DNA from: JAQGMV01 sp035626595
GTDB lineage: Bacteria; Pseudomonadota; Gammaproteobacteria; Burkholderiales; SG8-41
Assembly (NCBI GenBank): GCA_035626595.1
Contig: DASPNJ010000136.1
Location: forward strand, 46,677 to 110,676
Length of the DNA stretch: 64,000 nucleotides
Direction: 5' to 3'
Position numbers and translations under genes: made by a program. The notes beneath the pieces are model-generated. The model made no database searches and was not told the origin of the DNA. It saw nothing but the letters and a program-made list of their open reading frames with translations. Shown here in pieces: positions 23,281 through 31,236 of this stretch (position 1 is its first letter; each line of letters begins with the position of its first letter).

Positions 23281-23394
23281 CGACGCGTGCTTCGCACGCA
23301 AAAAGTAGCGTATCGCGGCACTCGCCGCGCACGGAATAACCCACGACGCGCGCGCTGCGCGCAAAAAGTAGCTTATCGCGGCAGTCGCCGCGTC
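23281..23394 (-). repeat. Repeat family B copies 3 and 4 in tandem between sufS and sufU
   Basis: Copy 3: GCGTGC-ttc-GCACGC (23285-23299), AAAAAGTAGC (23300-23309), CGCGGC-actc-GCCGCG (23314-23329). Copy 4: GCGCGC-gct-GCGCGC (23348-23362), AAAAAGTAGC (23363-23372), CGCGGC-agtc-GCCGCG (23377-23392). Both lie in the 145-base gap and, for the minus-strand suf transcript, each reads hairpin then GCTACTTTTT then a second hairpin. Partial termination or RNA processing between sufS and sufU is likely. Confidence 0.85.
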
Positions 23395-23399
23395 TTTAC

Positions 23400-24656
23400 T
23401 CATTGGAACACCTTCTGCACGTTGCGGATGGCGCTTACGAGCGCGTCGACCTCGTCCATGGTGTTGTAGAACGCGAACGACGCGCGGCAGGTCGCGGGCA
23501 CCTTATAGTGCTGCATCACAGGCTGTGCGCAGTGGTGCCCGGTGCGCACCGCGACACCTTCTTCGTTGAGCAGCGTGCCCACGTCGTGCGGATGCACACC
23601 GTCCACGGCGAACGAAAGCACCGCCGCCTTGCGCTCGGCCGTACCGATGATGCGCACGCCGTTGATGCGGTTCACCCGCTGCGTGGCGTAGTCGAGGAGA
23701 TCGGTCTCGTGTGCGGCGATCGCATCGATACCGACGCCGGCGAGGTAATCGACCGCGGCGCCGAGACCGATCGCCGCCATGATCGGCGGCGTGCCGGCCT
23801 CGAACTTGTGCGGGATCGTGTTGTAGGTGGTCTTCTCGAACGTGACCGACAGGATCATGTCGCCGCCGCCCTTGAACGGCTGCATCTTCTCGAGCAACCC
23901 GGCCTTGCCGTACAGGACGCCGATACCGGTCGGGCCGCACAGCTTGTGGCCGGAGAATGCGTAGAAGTCGCAGTCGAGCTCCTGCACGTCCACGTGCATG
24001 TGCGGCGCGGCCTGCGCGCCGTCCAACAGCACCGGCACGCCGTGCGCGTGCGCTTCCGCGATCATCTCCTTCACCGGGTTGACGGTGCCGAGCGCATTCG
24101 AGACGTGGGACAGGCCGACGAGCTTCGTGCGCGCACTGAAGAGCTTGCGGTATTCGTCGAGATCGAGCTCGCCGCGGTCGTTGATCGGCACGATGCGGAT
24201 CGTCGCGCCTTTCTCCTGCGCCACCATCTGCCACGGCACGATGTTCGAGTGGTGCTCGAGCATCGTCAGGATGATCTCGTCGCCCTGGCCGATGAACTTG
24301 CGGCCGAAGCCGTGCGCGACCAGGTTGATGCCATCGGTCGTGCCCGTCGTGAAGATGACCTCGCGCTCTTCGCGCGCATTGATGAAGCGCTGGAGCTTGC
24401 GGCGCGCCGCTTCGTACTCGGCGGTCGCCTTCTCGGAGAGGTAATGGACCGCGCGATGGATGTTCGCGTGCTCGCTCGACTGGTACTGCACGATGCGCTC
24501 GATCACCGGGCGCGGCATCTGGCTGGACGCCGCGTTGTCGAGGAAGACGAGCGGCTTGCCGTTCACCTTCAGATCGAGGATGGGGAAATCGGCGCGCACA
24601 CGCTCCACGTCGAACCCGCTCGCGTTCGTGAGCGCCGCAGTGTGTATGGCAGTCAT
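23400..24656 (-). CDS. sufS: SufS-type cysteine desulfurase (group II)
   Basis: 418-residue PLP enzyme that removes sulfur from cysteine for SUF assembly. PLP lysine is K238 (FSGHKLCGPTGIG) and the persulfide cysteine is C376 in the short group II loop RTGHHCAQPVMQHY. FLDNAASSQMP is the N-terminal signature. The gene is 10 bases after sufD and is part of the suf operon. A separate group I desulfurase (iscS) is encoded upstream in the same block, so the cell has two sulfur donors in one transcript. The tandem repeats follow directly after the stop. Confidence 0.96.
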   Translation of the reverse strand: MTAIHTAALTNASGFDVERVRADFPILDLKVNGKPLVFLDNAASSQMPRPVIERIVQYQSSEHANIHRAVHYLSEKATAEYEAARRKLQRFINAREEREVIFTTGTTDGINLVAHGFGRKFIGQGDEIILTMLEHHSNIVPWQMVAQEKGATIRIVPINDRGELDLDEYRKLFSARTKLVGLSHVSNALGTVNPVKEMIAEAHAHGVPVLLDGAQAAPHMHVDVQELDCDFYAFSGHKLCGPTGIGVLYGKAGLLEKMQPFKGGGDMILSVTFEKTTYNTIPHKFEAGTPPIMAAIGLGAAVDYLAGVGIDAIAAHETDLLDYATQRVNRINGVRIIGTAERKAAVLSFAVDGVHPHDVGTLLNEEGVAVRTGHHCAQPVMQHYKVPATCRASFAFYNTMDEVDALVSAIRNVQKVFQ

Positions 24657-24666
24657 TCGCTACTCG

Positions 24667-26055
24667 CTACGCCGTCGCGCCGGTCCGAGCCATCACCGCG
24701 CGTTCGAGCCGCGCGACGACGGAGCGCACCGGGATGCGCTCGATCACCGAGGCACCGAACGCGTACGTCAACAGATTGCGCGCCGCACGGTCCGGCAGGC
24801 CCCGGCTGCGCAGGTAAAAGAGCTGCTCGGCATCGAGCTGGCCGACCGTGGCGCCGTGCGCGCATTTCACGTCGTCCGCGAAGATTTCGAGCTGCGGCTT
24901 GGTGTCCACCGTCGCCTTGTCAGACAGCAGCAGGTTGCGGCTCTGCTGCGCCGAATCGGTCAACTGGGCGCCCGGCCGCACGTGGATCTTGCCGTTGAAC
25001 ACGGCGTGCGCCGCGCCGTCGACGATCGTCTTGTGGAGCTGCGCGCTGCGGCCGTTCGGCTGTGCGTGGTCGATCAGCGTATGTGTGTCGGCGAGCTGAC
25101 GGCCTGAAATCAGCGCGAGCCCGTCGATGTCGGCTCCCGCGCCCTCGCCCAACGCGACATTCAGCTCGTAACGAGACAGACGCGCGCCGAGCGTCACGGT
25201 CTGCGAGGCAAAGCTCGCGGCGTTCGCGACCTCCACCGAGCAGGTCGCGATGTGGAAACCGTGGGCCGCTTCACGCTGCAGCTTGATGTGGCGGAGCTGC
25301 GCGGACGCCGACACGACGATTTCGGTGACTGCGTTCGTGAAATACGGTTCGCCGGCGAGACCGACGTATTCCTCGATGACTGTGCACCGCGATCCCTGTG
25401 CGGCGACGACGACGCAACGCGGATAGGCAACTGTCCCGGGCTGCGTCGCCACGTGCAGCAGGTGGATCGGCTTATCGCACGCCGCGTCGGGCGGAACGAT
25501 CACGACCGCACCGTCGCGCAGGTGAACGGTATTGAGTGCGGCGAATACGTTCTGCTCGAAGCTCGCGACTCGGGTGAGATACGGCTCGAGGGCGGCCGGA
25601 CGCGCGGACAAGGCTTGCGCGAGCGGCATCACCGTCACGTCGCTCGAGCGCCGCGTGAACACCTCGGCCGCCGTCGAGCTGCGAAAACCGCTCGTGCGGT
25701 CGAGCACCCGCCGCTCCGGGCCGTCATAGCGGCGCATATCGGACGCATGAGCCGAAAGCTCCGGCGTATAGAAGCCGTCGACGAACACGAGTCGCGCACC
25801 GGCTTCGGGTACCGCGCAGGCGTCCAGGACCTCTTTCGGCACGGTGCCGGCGGCGCTCGCGCGCTTCAACTGCAGACGCGTGAGCTGCGTCAGGTCCGTG
25901 AAGCGCCAGTCTTCGTCGCGCGTGGTGGGGACCGACAGCGCATTCGCGCGCTCGAGCGCGGCGCCGCGGCGCAGATCGAGCCACGGGTGCGGCGAGGCCG
26001 TAATGGCCGAGCCGGTGAGAAGGCTGTCGATATACGGATGGACCGCCGTGGTCAT
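24667..26055 (-). CDS. sufD: SufD, Fe-S assembly scaffold partner
   Basis: 462-residue SufD with the beta-helix core typical of SufB/SufD. The C-terminal conserved region runs from VDGAAHAVFNGKIHVRPGAQ through QQSRNLLLSDKATVDTKPQL and CAHGATVGQLDAEQLFYLRSRGL; the His in CAHGAT corresponds to the SufD interface His. It forms the SufBC2D complex. ATG lies four bases from the sufC stop and sufS starts 10 bases past its stop, so the operon order sufBCDS is conventional. Confidence 0.95.
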   Translation of the reverse strand: MTTAVHPYIDSLLTGSAITASPHPWLDLRRGAALERANALSVPTTRDEDWRFTDLTQLTRLQLKRASAAGTVPKEVLDACAVPEAGARLVFVDGFYTPELSAHASDMRRYDGPERRVLDRTSGFRSSTAAEVFTRRSSDVTVMPLAQALSARPAALEPYLTRVASFEQNVFAALNTVHLRDGAVVIVPPDAACDKPIHLLHVATQPGTVAYPRCVVVAAQGSRCTVIEEYVGLAGEPYFTNAVTEIVVSASAQLRHIKLQREAAHGFHIATCSVEVANAASFASQTVTLGARLSRYELNVALGEGAGADIDGLALISGRQLADTHTLIDHAQPNGRSAQLHKTIVDGAAHAVFNGKIHVRPGAQLTDSAQQSRNLLLSDKATVDTKPQLEIFADDVKCAHGATVGQLDAEQLFYLRSRGLPDRAARNLLTYAFGASVIERIPVRSVVARLERAVMARTGATA

Positions 26056-26059
26056 AGCG

Positions 26060-26956
26060 CTAGACCAGAGAGGTCGGTGTGGGGAAAGGAGGTCTCGGCG
26101 GGAAACCTGGGTTGTCCTCCGAGTCGTTCACCGGCGAGTTCAAGGCCGCGTGTTGCGCGGCCTTATACTCGTCCAGGACCCAGTCGTAGCCGCGGCTCTC
26201 GAGCTCGAGCGCGAGCTCCTTGCCGCCGGTCTTGATGATCCGTCCCCCTTCCATGACGTGCACGTACTGCGGCACGATGTAATTCAACAGCCGCTGGTAG
26301 TGCGTGACCAGCACGAAGGCGTTATCGGCGCGCACGAGGCTGTTCACCCCGTTCGCGACGACGCGCAACGCGTCGATGTCGAGACCCGAGTCGGTCTCGT
26401 CGAGGATCGCGAGCGTCGGCTCCAGCGTCGCGAGCTGGAGGATCTCGTTGCGCTTTTTCTCGCCGCCGGAAAAGCCCTCGTTCACGCTGCGGTCGAGGAA
26501 TGCCGGGTCCATGTCGAGGAGCTTCATCTTCTCGCGGATGAAGTCGTCGAACTCCAGCGGATCGAGCTCGTCCTTGCCGCGCGCGCCCTGCACCGTGTTG
26601 TACGCGAGCCGCAGGAAAGCGCTGTTGGTGACCCCGGGGATCTCGACCGGGTACTGGAAGCCGAGAAAAATGCCGGCGCGCGCCCGCTCTTCGGCTTCGA
26701 TCGTGAGGAGATCACGGCCTTCGAACAGCACCGTGCCGCCCGTCAGCTCGTATGACGGATGGCCGGCGAGCACTTTGGCGAACGTGCTTTTTCCCGAGCC
26801 GTTCGGTCCCATGATCGCGTGGATCTCGCCCGCGCGAACGGTGAGATCGAGGCCTTTGAGGATCTGCACGCCGGCCACGTTCGCCGTGAGCCCGCGCACT
26901 TCCAACAAGATCTTCCCGGCTTGCTGGGGCGCGTCGAGATGGGGGGTAGCGCTCAT
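26060..26956 (-). CDS. sufC: SufC, ABC-type ATPase of the SUF complex
   Basis: 298-residue ATPase. Walker A is IMGPNGSGKSTF, the signature is GFSGGEKKRNEIL, Walker B LAILDETDSGLD and the H-loop VLVTHYQRLL. It couples ATP hydrolysis to SufBD conformational change during cluster assembly. It is about 40 residues longer than usual: the N-terminus has MSATPHLDAPQQA, and the C-terminus from about residue 279 (DSEDNPGFPPRPPFPTPTSL) is read from repeat family F (26074-26121). The natural stop was apparently lost or overwritten by the repeat, extending the protein. It overlaps sufB by four bases. Confidence 0.95.
   Translation of the reverse strand: MSATPHLDAPQQAGKILLEVRGLTANVAGVQILKGLDLTVRAGEIHAIMGPNGSGKSTFAKVLAGHPSYELTGGTVLFEGRDLLTIEAEERARAGIFLGFQYPVEIPGVTNSAFLRLAYNTVQGARGKDELDPLEFDDFIREKMKLLDMDPAFLDRSVNEGFSGGEKKRNEILQLATLEPTLAILDETDSGLDIDALRVVANGVNSLVRADNAFVLVTHYQRLLNYIVPQYVHVMEGGRIIKTGGKELALELESRGYDWVLDEYKAAQHAALNSPVNDSEDNPGFPPRPPFPTPTSLV
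26074..26121 (-). repeat. Repeat family F copy 1, inside the sufC coding end
   Basis: 48-base element beginning TCGGTGTG, then GGAAAGGAGGTC, GGGAAACCTGGGTT and CCTCCG. It matches 46710-46757 at 41 of 48 positions by eye with no gaps, and partly matches 39903-39927. The GGGAAACC/GGGTTGTCC part forms a hairpin. Confidence 0.85.
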
Positions 26957-28386
26957 CCCACGCTCCCTTCGAGCTTCAGCCCCAGCAGCTTCGTCGCCTC
27001 CACCGCGAACTCCATCGGCAGCTGCTGGAAGACATCCTTGCAGAAGCCGTTGATGATCATCGACACCGCTTCCTCGGCACCGATGCCGCGGCTCCGAAAA
27101 TAGAAAAGCTGGTCTTCGCCGATCTTGGAGGTCGTCGCTTCGTGCTCGACGGTCGCGGTCGGGTTGTTAACCTGAATGTACGGGAACGTGTTCGCGCCGC
27201 ACTGCTGCCCGATCAGCATCGAATCACACTGCGAGTAGTTGCGCGCGCCGGCGGCTTTCGGCCCGATCTTCACGAGCCCCCGGTAGCTGTTGTTCGAGCG
27301 CCCGGCCGAGATGCCTTTGCTCACGATCGTGCTGCGCGTGTTCTTCCCAATGTGGACCATCTTCGTGCCGGTGTCGGCCTGCTGATAGTGGTTCGTCAGC
27401 GCCACCGAGTAGAACTCGCCGATCGAGTTGTCGCCGAGGAGCACGCACGACGGGTACTTCCACGTGATAGCGGATCCGGTCTCGACCTGCGTCCAGGAAA
27501 TCTTCGAATTGGCGCCTTTGCACAACCCGCGTTTGGTCACGAAGTTGTAGATGCCGCCGACGCCCTTCTCGTCGCCCGCGTACCAGTTCTGGACCGTCGA
27601 GTACTTGATGTCCGCGTTGTCGAGCGCGACGAGCTCGACCACGGCGGCGTGAAGCTGATTGGTGTCGAACTTCGGCGCGGTGCAGCCTTCGAGGTACGAG
27701 ACCGACGCCTGCTCTTCGGCGACGATGAGCGTGCGCTCGAACTGGCCCGATTCCTCCGTGTTGATCCGGAAGTACGTGGAGAGCTCCATCGGACATTTCA
27801 CCCCTTTCGGGATGAAGACGAACGACCCGTCGGTGAACACGGCGGAGTTGAGCGCGGCATAGTAGTTGTCTCCGGGCGGCACGACGCTGCCCATGTACTG
27901 GCGCACGAGCTCGGGATGGTCGCGCACCGCTTCGGAGATCGAGCAGAAGATGATGCCGACCTTCGCGAGCTTTTCCTTGTAGGTCGTCGCGACCGAGACG
28001 GAGTCGAAGATCACGTCCACCGCGACACCGGCGAGCGCCGCGCGCTCGTTCATCGGCACGCCCAGCTTCTCGAAGGTTCTCAGCAGCTCCGGATCGACCT
28101 CGTCCATGCTCTTTTTCTTTTTCGGCTTGGGCGCGGAGTAGTAGATGATGTCCTGGAAGTCGATCTTCGGATAATGGACGTTCGGCCACCGCGGCTCTTC
28201 CATCGTGAGCCAGTGGCGATAGGCCTTCAGCCTGAATTCGAGCAGCCACTCCGGCTCGTTCTTCTTCGACGAGATGAGCCGGATGGTGTCCTCGTTCAGG
28301 CCCTTCGGCGCGGTCTCCGCCTCGATATCGGTACGGAAACCGTGCGCGTACGGCTTGTTGACGAGCTGCTCTAGAACGGTGCTCAC
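26953..28386 (-). CDS. sufB: SufB, Fe-S assembly scaffold
   Basis: 477-residue SufB, the scaffold on which SUF clusters form. The start is GTG at 28386, in a GTGA overlap with sufA and with AAGGA upstream. The sequence then runs LEQLVNKPYAHGFRTDIE as usual; longer frames upstream belong to other reading of sufA. Core motifs are GVKCPMELSTYFRIN, YLEGCTAPKFDTNQLHAAVVEL and the C-terminal VEHEATTSKIGEDQLFYFRSRGI. The stop overlaps sufC. It interacts with SufC and SufD. Confidence 0.96.
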   Translation of the reverse strand: MSTVLEQLVNKPYAHGFRTDIEAETAPKGLNEDTIRLISSKKNEPEWLLEFRLKAYRHWLTMEEPRWPNVHYPKIDFQDIIYYSAPKPKKKKSMDEVDPELLRTFEKLGVPMNERAALAGVAVDVIFDSVSVATTYKEKLAKVGIIFCSISEAVRDHPELVRQYMGSVVPPGDNYYAALNSAVFTDGSFVFIPKGVKCPMELSTYFRINTEESGQFERTLIVAEEQASVSYLEGCTAPKFDTNQLHAAVVELVALDNADIKYSTVQNWYAGDEKGVGGIYNFVTKRGLCKGANSKISWTQVETGSAITWKYPSCVLLGDNSIGEFYSVALTNHYQQADTGTKMVHIGKNTRSTIVSKGISAGRSNNSYRGLVKIGPKAAGARNYSQCDSMLIGQQCGANTFPYIQVNNPTATVEHEATTSKIGEDQLFYFRSRGIGAEEAVSMIINGFCKDVFQQLPMEFAVEATKLLGLKLEGSVG

Positions 28387-28718
28387 GCTTGTTCCTTCAC
28401 GCTGAAGCTCTCGCCGCAGCCGCACATCGCGTCGACGTTCGGGTTGTCGAACTTGAACGCCTGCTTCAAGCCCTCTTTGACGAAATCGAGGGTCGAGCCG
28501 TCGAGGAACTCGAGGCTTTTCGGATCGACCACCACCGTGGTGCCGAAAGACTCGAATGTACGATCGTCCGTGGCAATCTCGTCCGCGTAGTCGTACGTGT
28601 AGGCGAAACCGGAGCAGCCGACTTTCTTCACGCCGACACGTAAACCGAGGCCGCGGCCGCGCTTGGCGAGCTGCGCCTGGATCTGTTTTGCTGCGCTTTC
28701 GGTGAGTTGTATGGTCAT
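28383..28718 (-). CDS. sufA: A-type Fe-S carrier (SufA/ErpA family)
   Basis: 111-residue A-type carrier with the three canonical cysteines C35 (KVGCSGF), C99 and C101 (MCGCGESF). It transfers clusters from SufBCD to apoproteins. ATG at 28718 is chosen; an upstream extension would run through the repeat at 28733. The TGA overlaps the sufB GTG (GTGA), so the two are coupled. Its place before sufB is as in the E. coli sufABCDSE order, but here it is preceded by iscR and iscS. Confidence 0.93.
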   Translation of the reverse strand: MTIQLTESAAKQIQAQLAKRGRGLGLRVGVKKVGCSGFAYTYDYADEIATDDRTFESFGTTVVVDPKSLEFLDGSTLDFVKEGLKQAFKFDNPNVDAMCGCGESFSVKEQA

Positions 28719-28732
28719 GCGTTTGCCTTTGC

Positions 28733-28756
28733 CGGTGCGCCATCGGCGCACCCTAC
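28733..28756. repeat. Palindromic repeat family A, half copy between iscS and sufA
   Basis: Single hairpin GGTGCGCC (28733-28740)-atc-GGCGCACC (28744-28751) followed by CTACG. It aligns over 24 bases with the right halves of the copies at 1672-1695 and 13227-13250. Located in the 52-base gap between iscS stop and sufA start, it could tune expression of the SUF genes relative to iscRS. Confidence 0.8.
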
Positions 28757-28770
28757 GATTACCCTCTCAG

Positions 28771-29916
28771 TCACACTGCCATCGCGGTCAGCCCGCGCAG
28801 TCGTTTGACCAGGCCTTTGAGGGCCTGCAAGAAGCCGTCCACGTCTGCCGCGCTGTTGCCGGCTCCGAGCGAAAACCGCACGGCGCCGCGCGCGAGCTCC
28901 GGTTCGACGCCCATTGCGATCAGCGTTGCCGACGGTTCCGTGTTCGCGCTCGAGCACGCAGCGCCCGCGGCCACGGCGTAGCCGACCTTGTCGAGCTCGA
29001 CCACCAGCGTCTCGCCGTCGATGCCGTGAAACGCGAAATAGCTCGTGTTCGGAATGCGCGGCGCGCGCTCGCCGAAGATCACCGCCCCGTTCGCGTGCAG
29101 CCCCGCCTCGACGCGCTCGCGCAGCCCCGAAAGCCGCTGCGCCAGCTCTTCGCGCCGTGCCGCTGCAATCTCGGCCGCCGCGCCGAAGCCGACGATCGCC
29201 GGCACGTTCTCCGTGCCCGAGCGCATGCCGGCCTCGTGGCCGCCGCCCGCGATGAGCGGCTTCAACTCGATGCGCTTGTCCATCACCAGCGCACCGGCGC
29301 CTTTGGGGCCGTAGATCTTGTGACCCGACAGCGTCATCGCGTGCACGTTGAGCGCGGTGAAATCCACCGGGATCTTTCCCAGCGCCTGCACCGCGTCGGT
29401 GTGCACCCATGCGCGCGCACGCCGAGCGCGCTCCGCCACGGCGGCAACGTCCTGCACGACACCGGTCTCGTTGTTCGCGAGCATCACCGACACGATGCCG
29501 GTCGGCTCCGCCAGCGCGCGATCGACGTCGCCGAGGTCGATCTCGCCGTCCCCGTTCACCGCAAGCTTGCGCACCTTCCAGCCGGCGCGCGCGAGCTCCT
29601 GCGTCGGTTTCGCGACACACGGGTGCTCGATTGCGCTCACCGCGATCTGCGTCGGCTTGAGATAGCCCGCCGCGCCCTTGATGAAGAGGTTATTCGCCTC
29701 GGTGCCGCCGGAGACGAAGATCACCTGCGCAGGCTGCACGTTGACGAGCGCCGCGACCTGCTCGCGGGCGCGTGTGACGGCCCTGCGCGCCTGCGTGCCG
29801 AGCTCGTGGCGGCTGGACGCGTTGCCGTACTGGTCCTTCAGAAACGGCAGCATGGCGTCGAACACCCGCGGATCCAGCGGCGTCGTCGCGTTGTGATCGA
29901 AGTACACGTGGCTCAT
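28771..29916 (-). CDS. iscS: IscS/NifS-type cysteine desulfurase (group I)
   Basis: 381-residue PLP enzyme. K200 in LSGHKIYGPKG binds PLP, and C321 in AGAACSSANTEPS is the persulfide Cys on the long group I loop. VYFDHNATTPLD is the N-terminus. It is slightly shorter than E. coli IscS (about 404), nearer NifS length. ATG overlaps the iscR stop by four bases. It supplies sulfur for Fe-S clusters, tRNA thiolation and other pathways. It is unusual that the following gene is sufA, not iscU: no iscU, hscBA or fdx is present in this block. Confidence 0.94.
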   Translation of the reverse strand: MSHVYFDHNATTPLDPRVFDAMLPFLKDQYGNASSRHELGTQARRAVTRAREQVAALVNVQPAQVIFVSGGTEANNLFIKGAAGYLKPTQIAVSAIEHPCVAKPTQELARAGWKVRKLAVNGDGEIDLGDVDRALAEPTGIVSVMLANNETGVVQDVAAVAERARRARAWVHTDAVQALGKIPVDFTALNVHAMTLSGHKIYGPKGAGALVMDKRIELKPLIAGGGHEAGMRSGTENVPAIVGFGAAAEIAAARREELAQRLSGLRERVEAGLHANGAVIFGERAPRIPNTSYFAFHGIDGETLVVELDKVGYAVAAGAACSSANTEPSATLIAMGVEPELARGAVRFSLGAGNSAADVDGFLQALKGLVKRLRGLTAMAV

Positions 29917-30392
29917 GAGAGCGGGACCGCCGTGCCTTTCGACGGGCTCGCACGCATGTCGCGCACGGTGCTCACGCCGGTTTCGCGCGCGCGATGGCCC
30001 TCGACGAGCTGGCGCAGCGTGACGGACTCCAGGTAACCGAAGATGTGGTCGTTCAGCGTCGCCCACAAGTCATGGGTGAGGCATTTCTGCTCGTCGCGGC
30101 AGTTCTCCTTGCCCCCGCACTGGGTGGCGTCGATCGGTTCGTCCACCGCAAGAATGATGTCGGCGACGGAGATGCGGGCAGTGTCCTTGGCAAGGCGGTA
30201 ACCGCCGCCCGGACCCCGCACGCTGTCCACCAGCGCATGACGGCGCAACTTCCCGAACAGTTGTTCCAGATAGGACAACGAGATCTTCTGCCGCGAGCTG
30301 ATCTCGGCGAGCGTCACCGGCCCGCCGCCATCGCGCAGCGCGAGATCCACCATCGCCGTCACGGCAAAACGCCCCTTGGTCGTGAGTCTCAT
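29913..30392 (-). CDS. iscR: IscR, Rrf2-family [2Fe-2S] transcriptional regulator
   Basis: 159-residue Rrf2 regulator. The N-terminal winged helix starts MRLTTKGRFAVTAMVDLAL. The cluster ligands are C92, C98 and C104, with H107, at the same residue numbers as E. coli IscR. Holo-IscR represses type 1 sites; apo-IscR controls type 2 sites such as suf. It is first of the iscR-iscS-suf run. A 14-base dyad (30403-30416) sits 11 bases upstream of the start. The C-terminal tail (RASPSKGTAVPLS) resembles a divergent copy of the GAGC-CGTCGAA repeat seen at 50381, low certainty. Confidence 0.95.
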   Translation of the reverse strand: MRLTTKGRFAVTAMVDLALRDGGGPVTLAEISSRQKISLSYLEQLFGKLRRHALVDSVRGPGGGYRLAKDTARISVADIILAVDEPIDATQCGGKENCRDEQKCLTHDLWATLNDHIFGYLESVTLRQLVEGHRARETGVSTVRDMRASPSKGTAVPLS

Positions 30393-30402
30393 CGGCCACC
30401 TC

Positions 30403-30416
30403 GCACTAAATAGTGC
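30403..30416. promoter_or_regulatory. Perfect dyad upstream of iscR, candidate IscR operator
   Basis: GCACTA-aa-TAGTGC, a perfect inverted repeat immediately upstream of the iscR ATG (30392), in the 51-base gap to cysE. Autoregulation of iscR through a proximal operator is established in other proteobacteria. The exact match to a known type 1 or type 2 consensus is imperfect, so the assignment is inference. Confidence 0.45.
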
Positions 30417-30443
30417 CTTCGACTATACGCTTTTCCGACAGAA

Positions 30444-31166
30444 TCAGTCAACTATTCGGTTGAGATAGGTAGGATCGAAGCTGGAAGCACCTTCTTCGTC
30501 CATTTTGACGCCCAATCGCCGCAGTTCGACGAGGATCTGTTCGATCTTGCGATCGGATTCGGCCGTGTGATCGATCAGCTCGTGCAGGGCCTGAGCCATC
30601 GGGTCGTTGGCGTCGCGGGCGACGGCATAGGCGGCGAAGCGGCCTTGCGCCTCGTGCGACTCGACGATACGCGCCGGGATGCCGATCGCGGTGGCGCCGG
30701 GCGGCACCGGCTTCACGACCACCGCGTTCGAGCCGATCTTCGCCCCCTCTCCGACGACGATCGGGCCGAGGATCTTGGCCCCGGCACCGATCACGACGTT
30801 GTTGCCGAGCGTGGGGTGGCGCTTGCCTTTGTTCCAGGACGTCCCGCCCAGCGTCACGCCGTGGTACAGCGTGCAGTCGTCACCGATCTCCGAAGTCTCC
30901 CCGATGACGACGCCCATGCCGTGGTCGATGAAAAAGCGCCGGCCGATCTGCGCGCCGGGATGGATCTCGATGCCGGTGAGCCAGCGACCGAGGTGCGAAG
31001 TGAAGCGGGCCAGCCACTTGAGCCCGCTCGTCCACAGCCGATGCGACAACCGGTGAACGAGCAGCGCGTGGAACCCGGGGTAGCACGTGATCACTTCCCA
31101 CGTATTGCGGGCGGCGGGATCGCGATCGAAGACGACTGCGATCTCCTCCTTCAGACGCGCAAACAT
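30444..31166 (-). CDS. cysE: Serine O-acetyltransferase
   Basis: 240-residue SAT making O-acetylserine, the acceptor for cysteine synthesis. The left-handed beta-helix hexapeptides run HPGAQIGRRFFIDHGMGVVI, GETSEIGDDCTLYHGVTLGG, GNNVVIGAGAKILGPIVVGE, then a C-terminal extension. The catalytic His residues in DHGMG and LYHGVTLGG are present. Its position beside iscR-iscS links cysteine supply to sulfur mobilisation. Co-transcription with trmJ upstream (70 bases) and iscR downstream (51 bases) is possible. Confidence 0.94.
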   Translation of the reverse strand: MFARLKEEIAVVFDRDPAARNTWEVITCYPGFHALLVHRLSHRLWTSGLKWLARFTSHLGRWLTGIEIHPGAQIGRRFFIDHGMGVVIGETSEIGDDCTLYHGVTLGGTSWNKGKRHPTLGNNVVIGAGAKILGPIVVGEGAKIGSNAVVVKPVPPGATAIGIPARIVESHEAQGRFAAYAVARDANDPMAQALHELIDHTAESDRKIEQILVELRRLGVKMDEEGASSFDPTYLNRIVD

Positions 31167-31236
31167 ATCGGGGCCCGAAGCTCGGAAAGCCGACTATTTT
31201 AATCAACTATCCGGCCACCTGAAAGTCGGACGGCGC

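Noticed and set aside
23403..24998. 531-codon plus-strand frame over sufS and sufD
   Set aside because: Shadow of SUF genes; no start signal or domain.
27142..28374. 410-codon plus-strand frame over sufB
   Set aside because: Antisense shadow of sufB.
29913..29965. IscR C-terminal tail as a family G repeat
   Set aside because: Only loosely similar (GAGCCCGTCGAA-type core with GTGC/GCAC arms); too divergent to claim, noted in the iscR entry.
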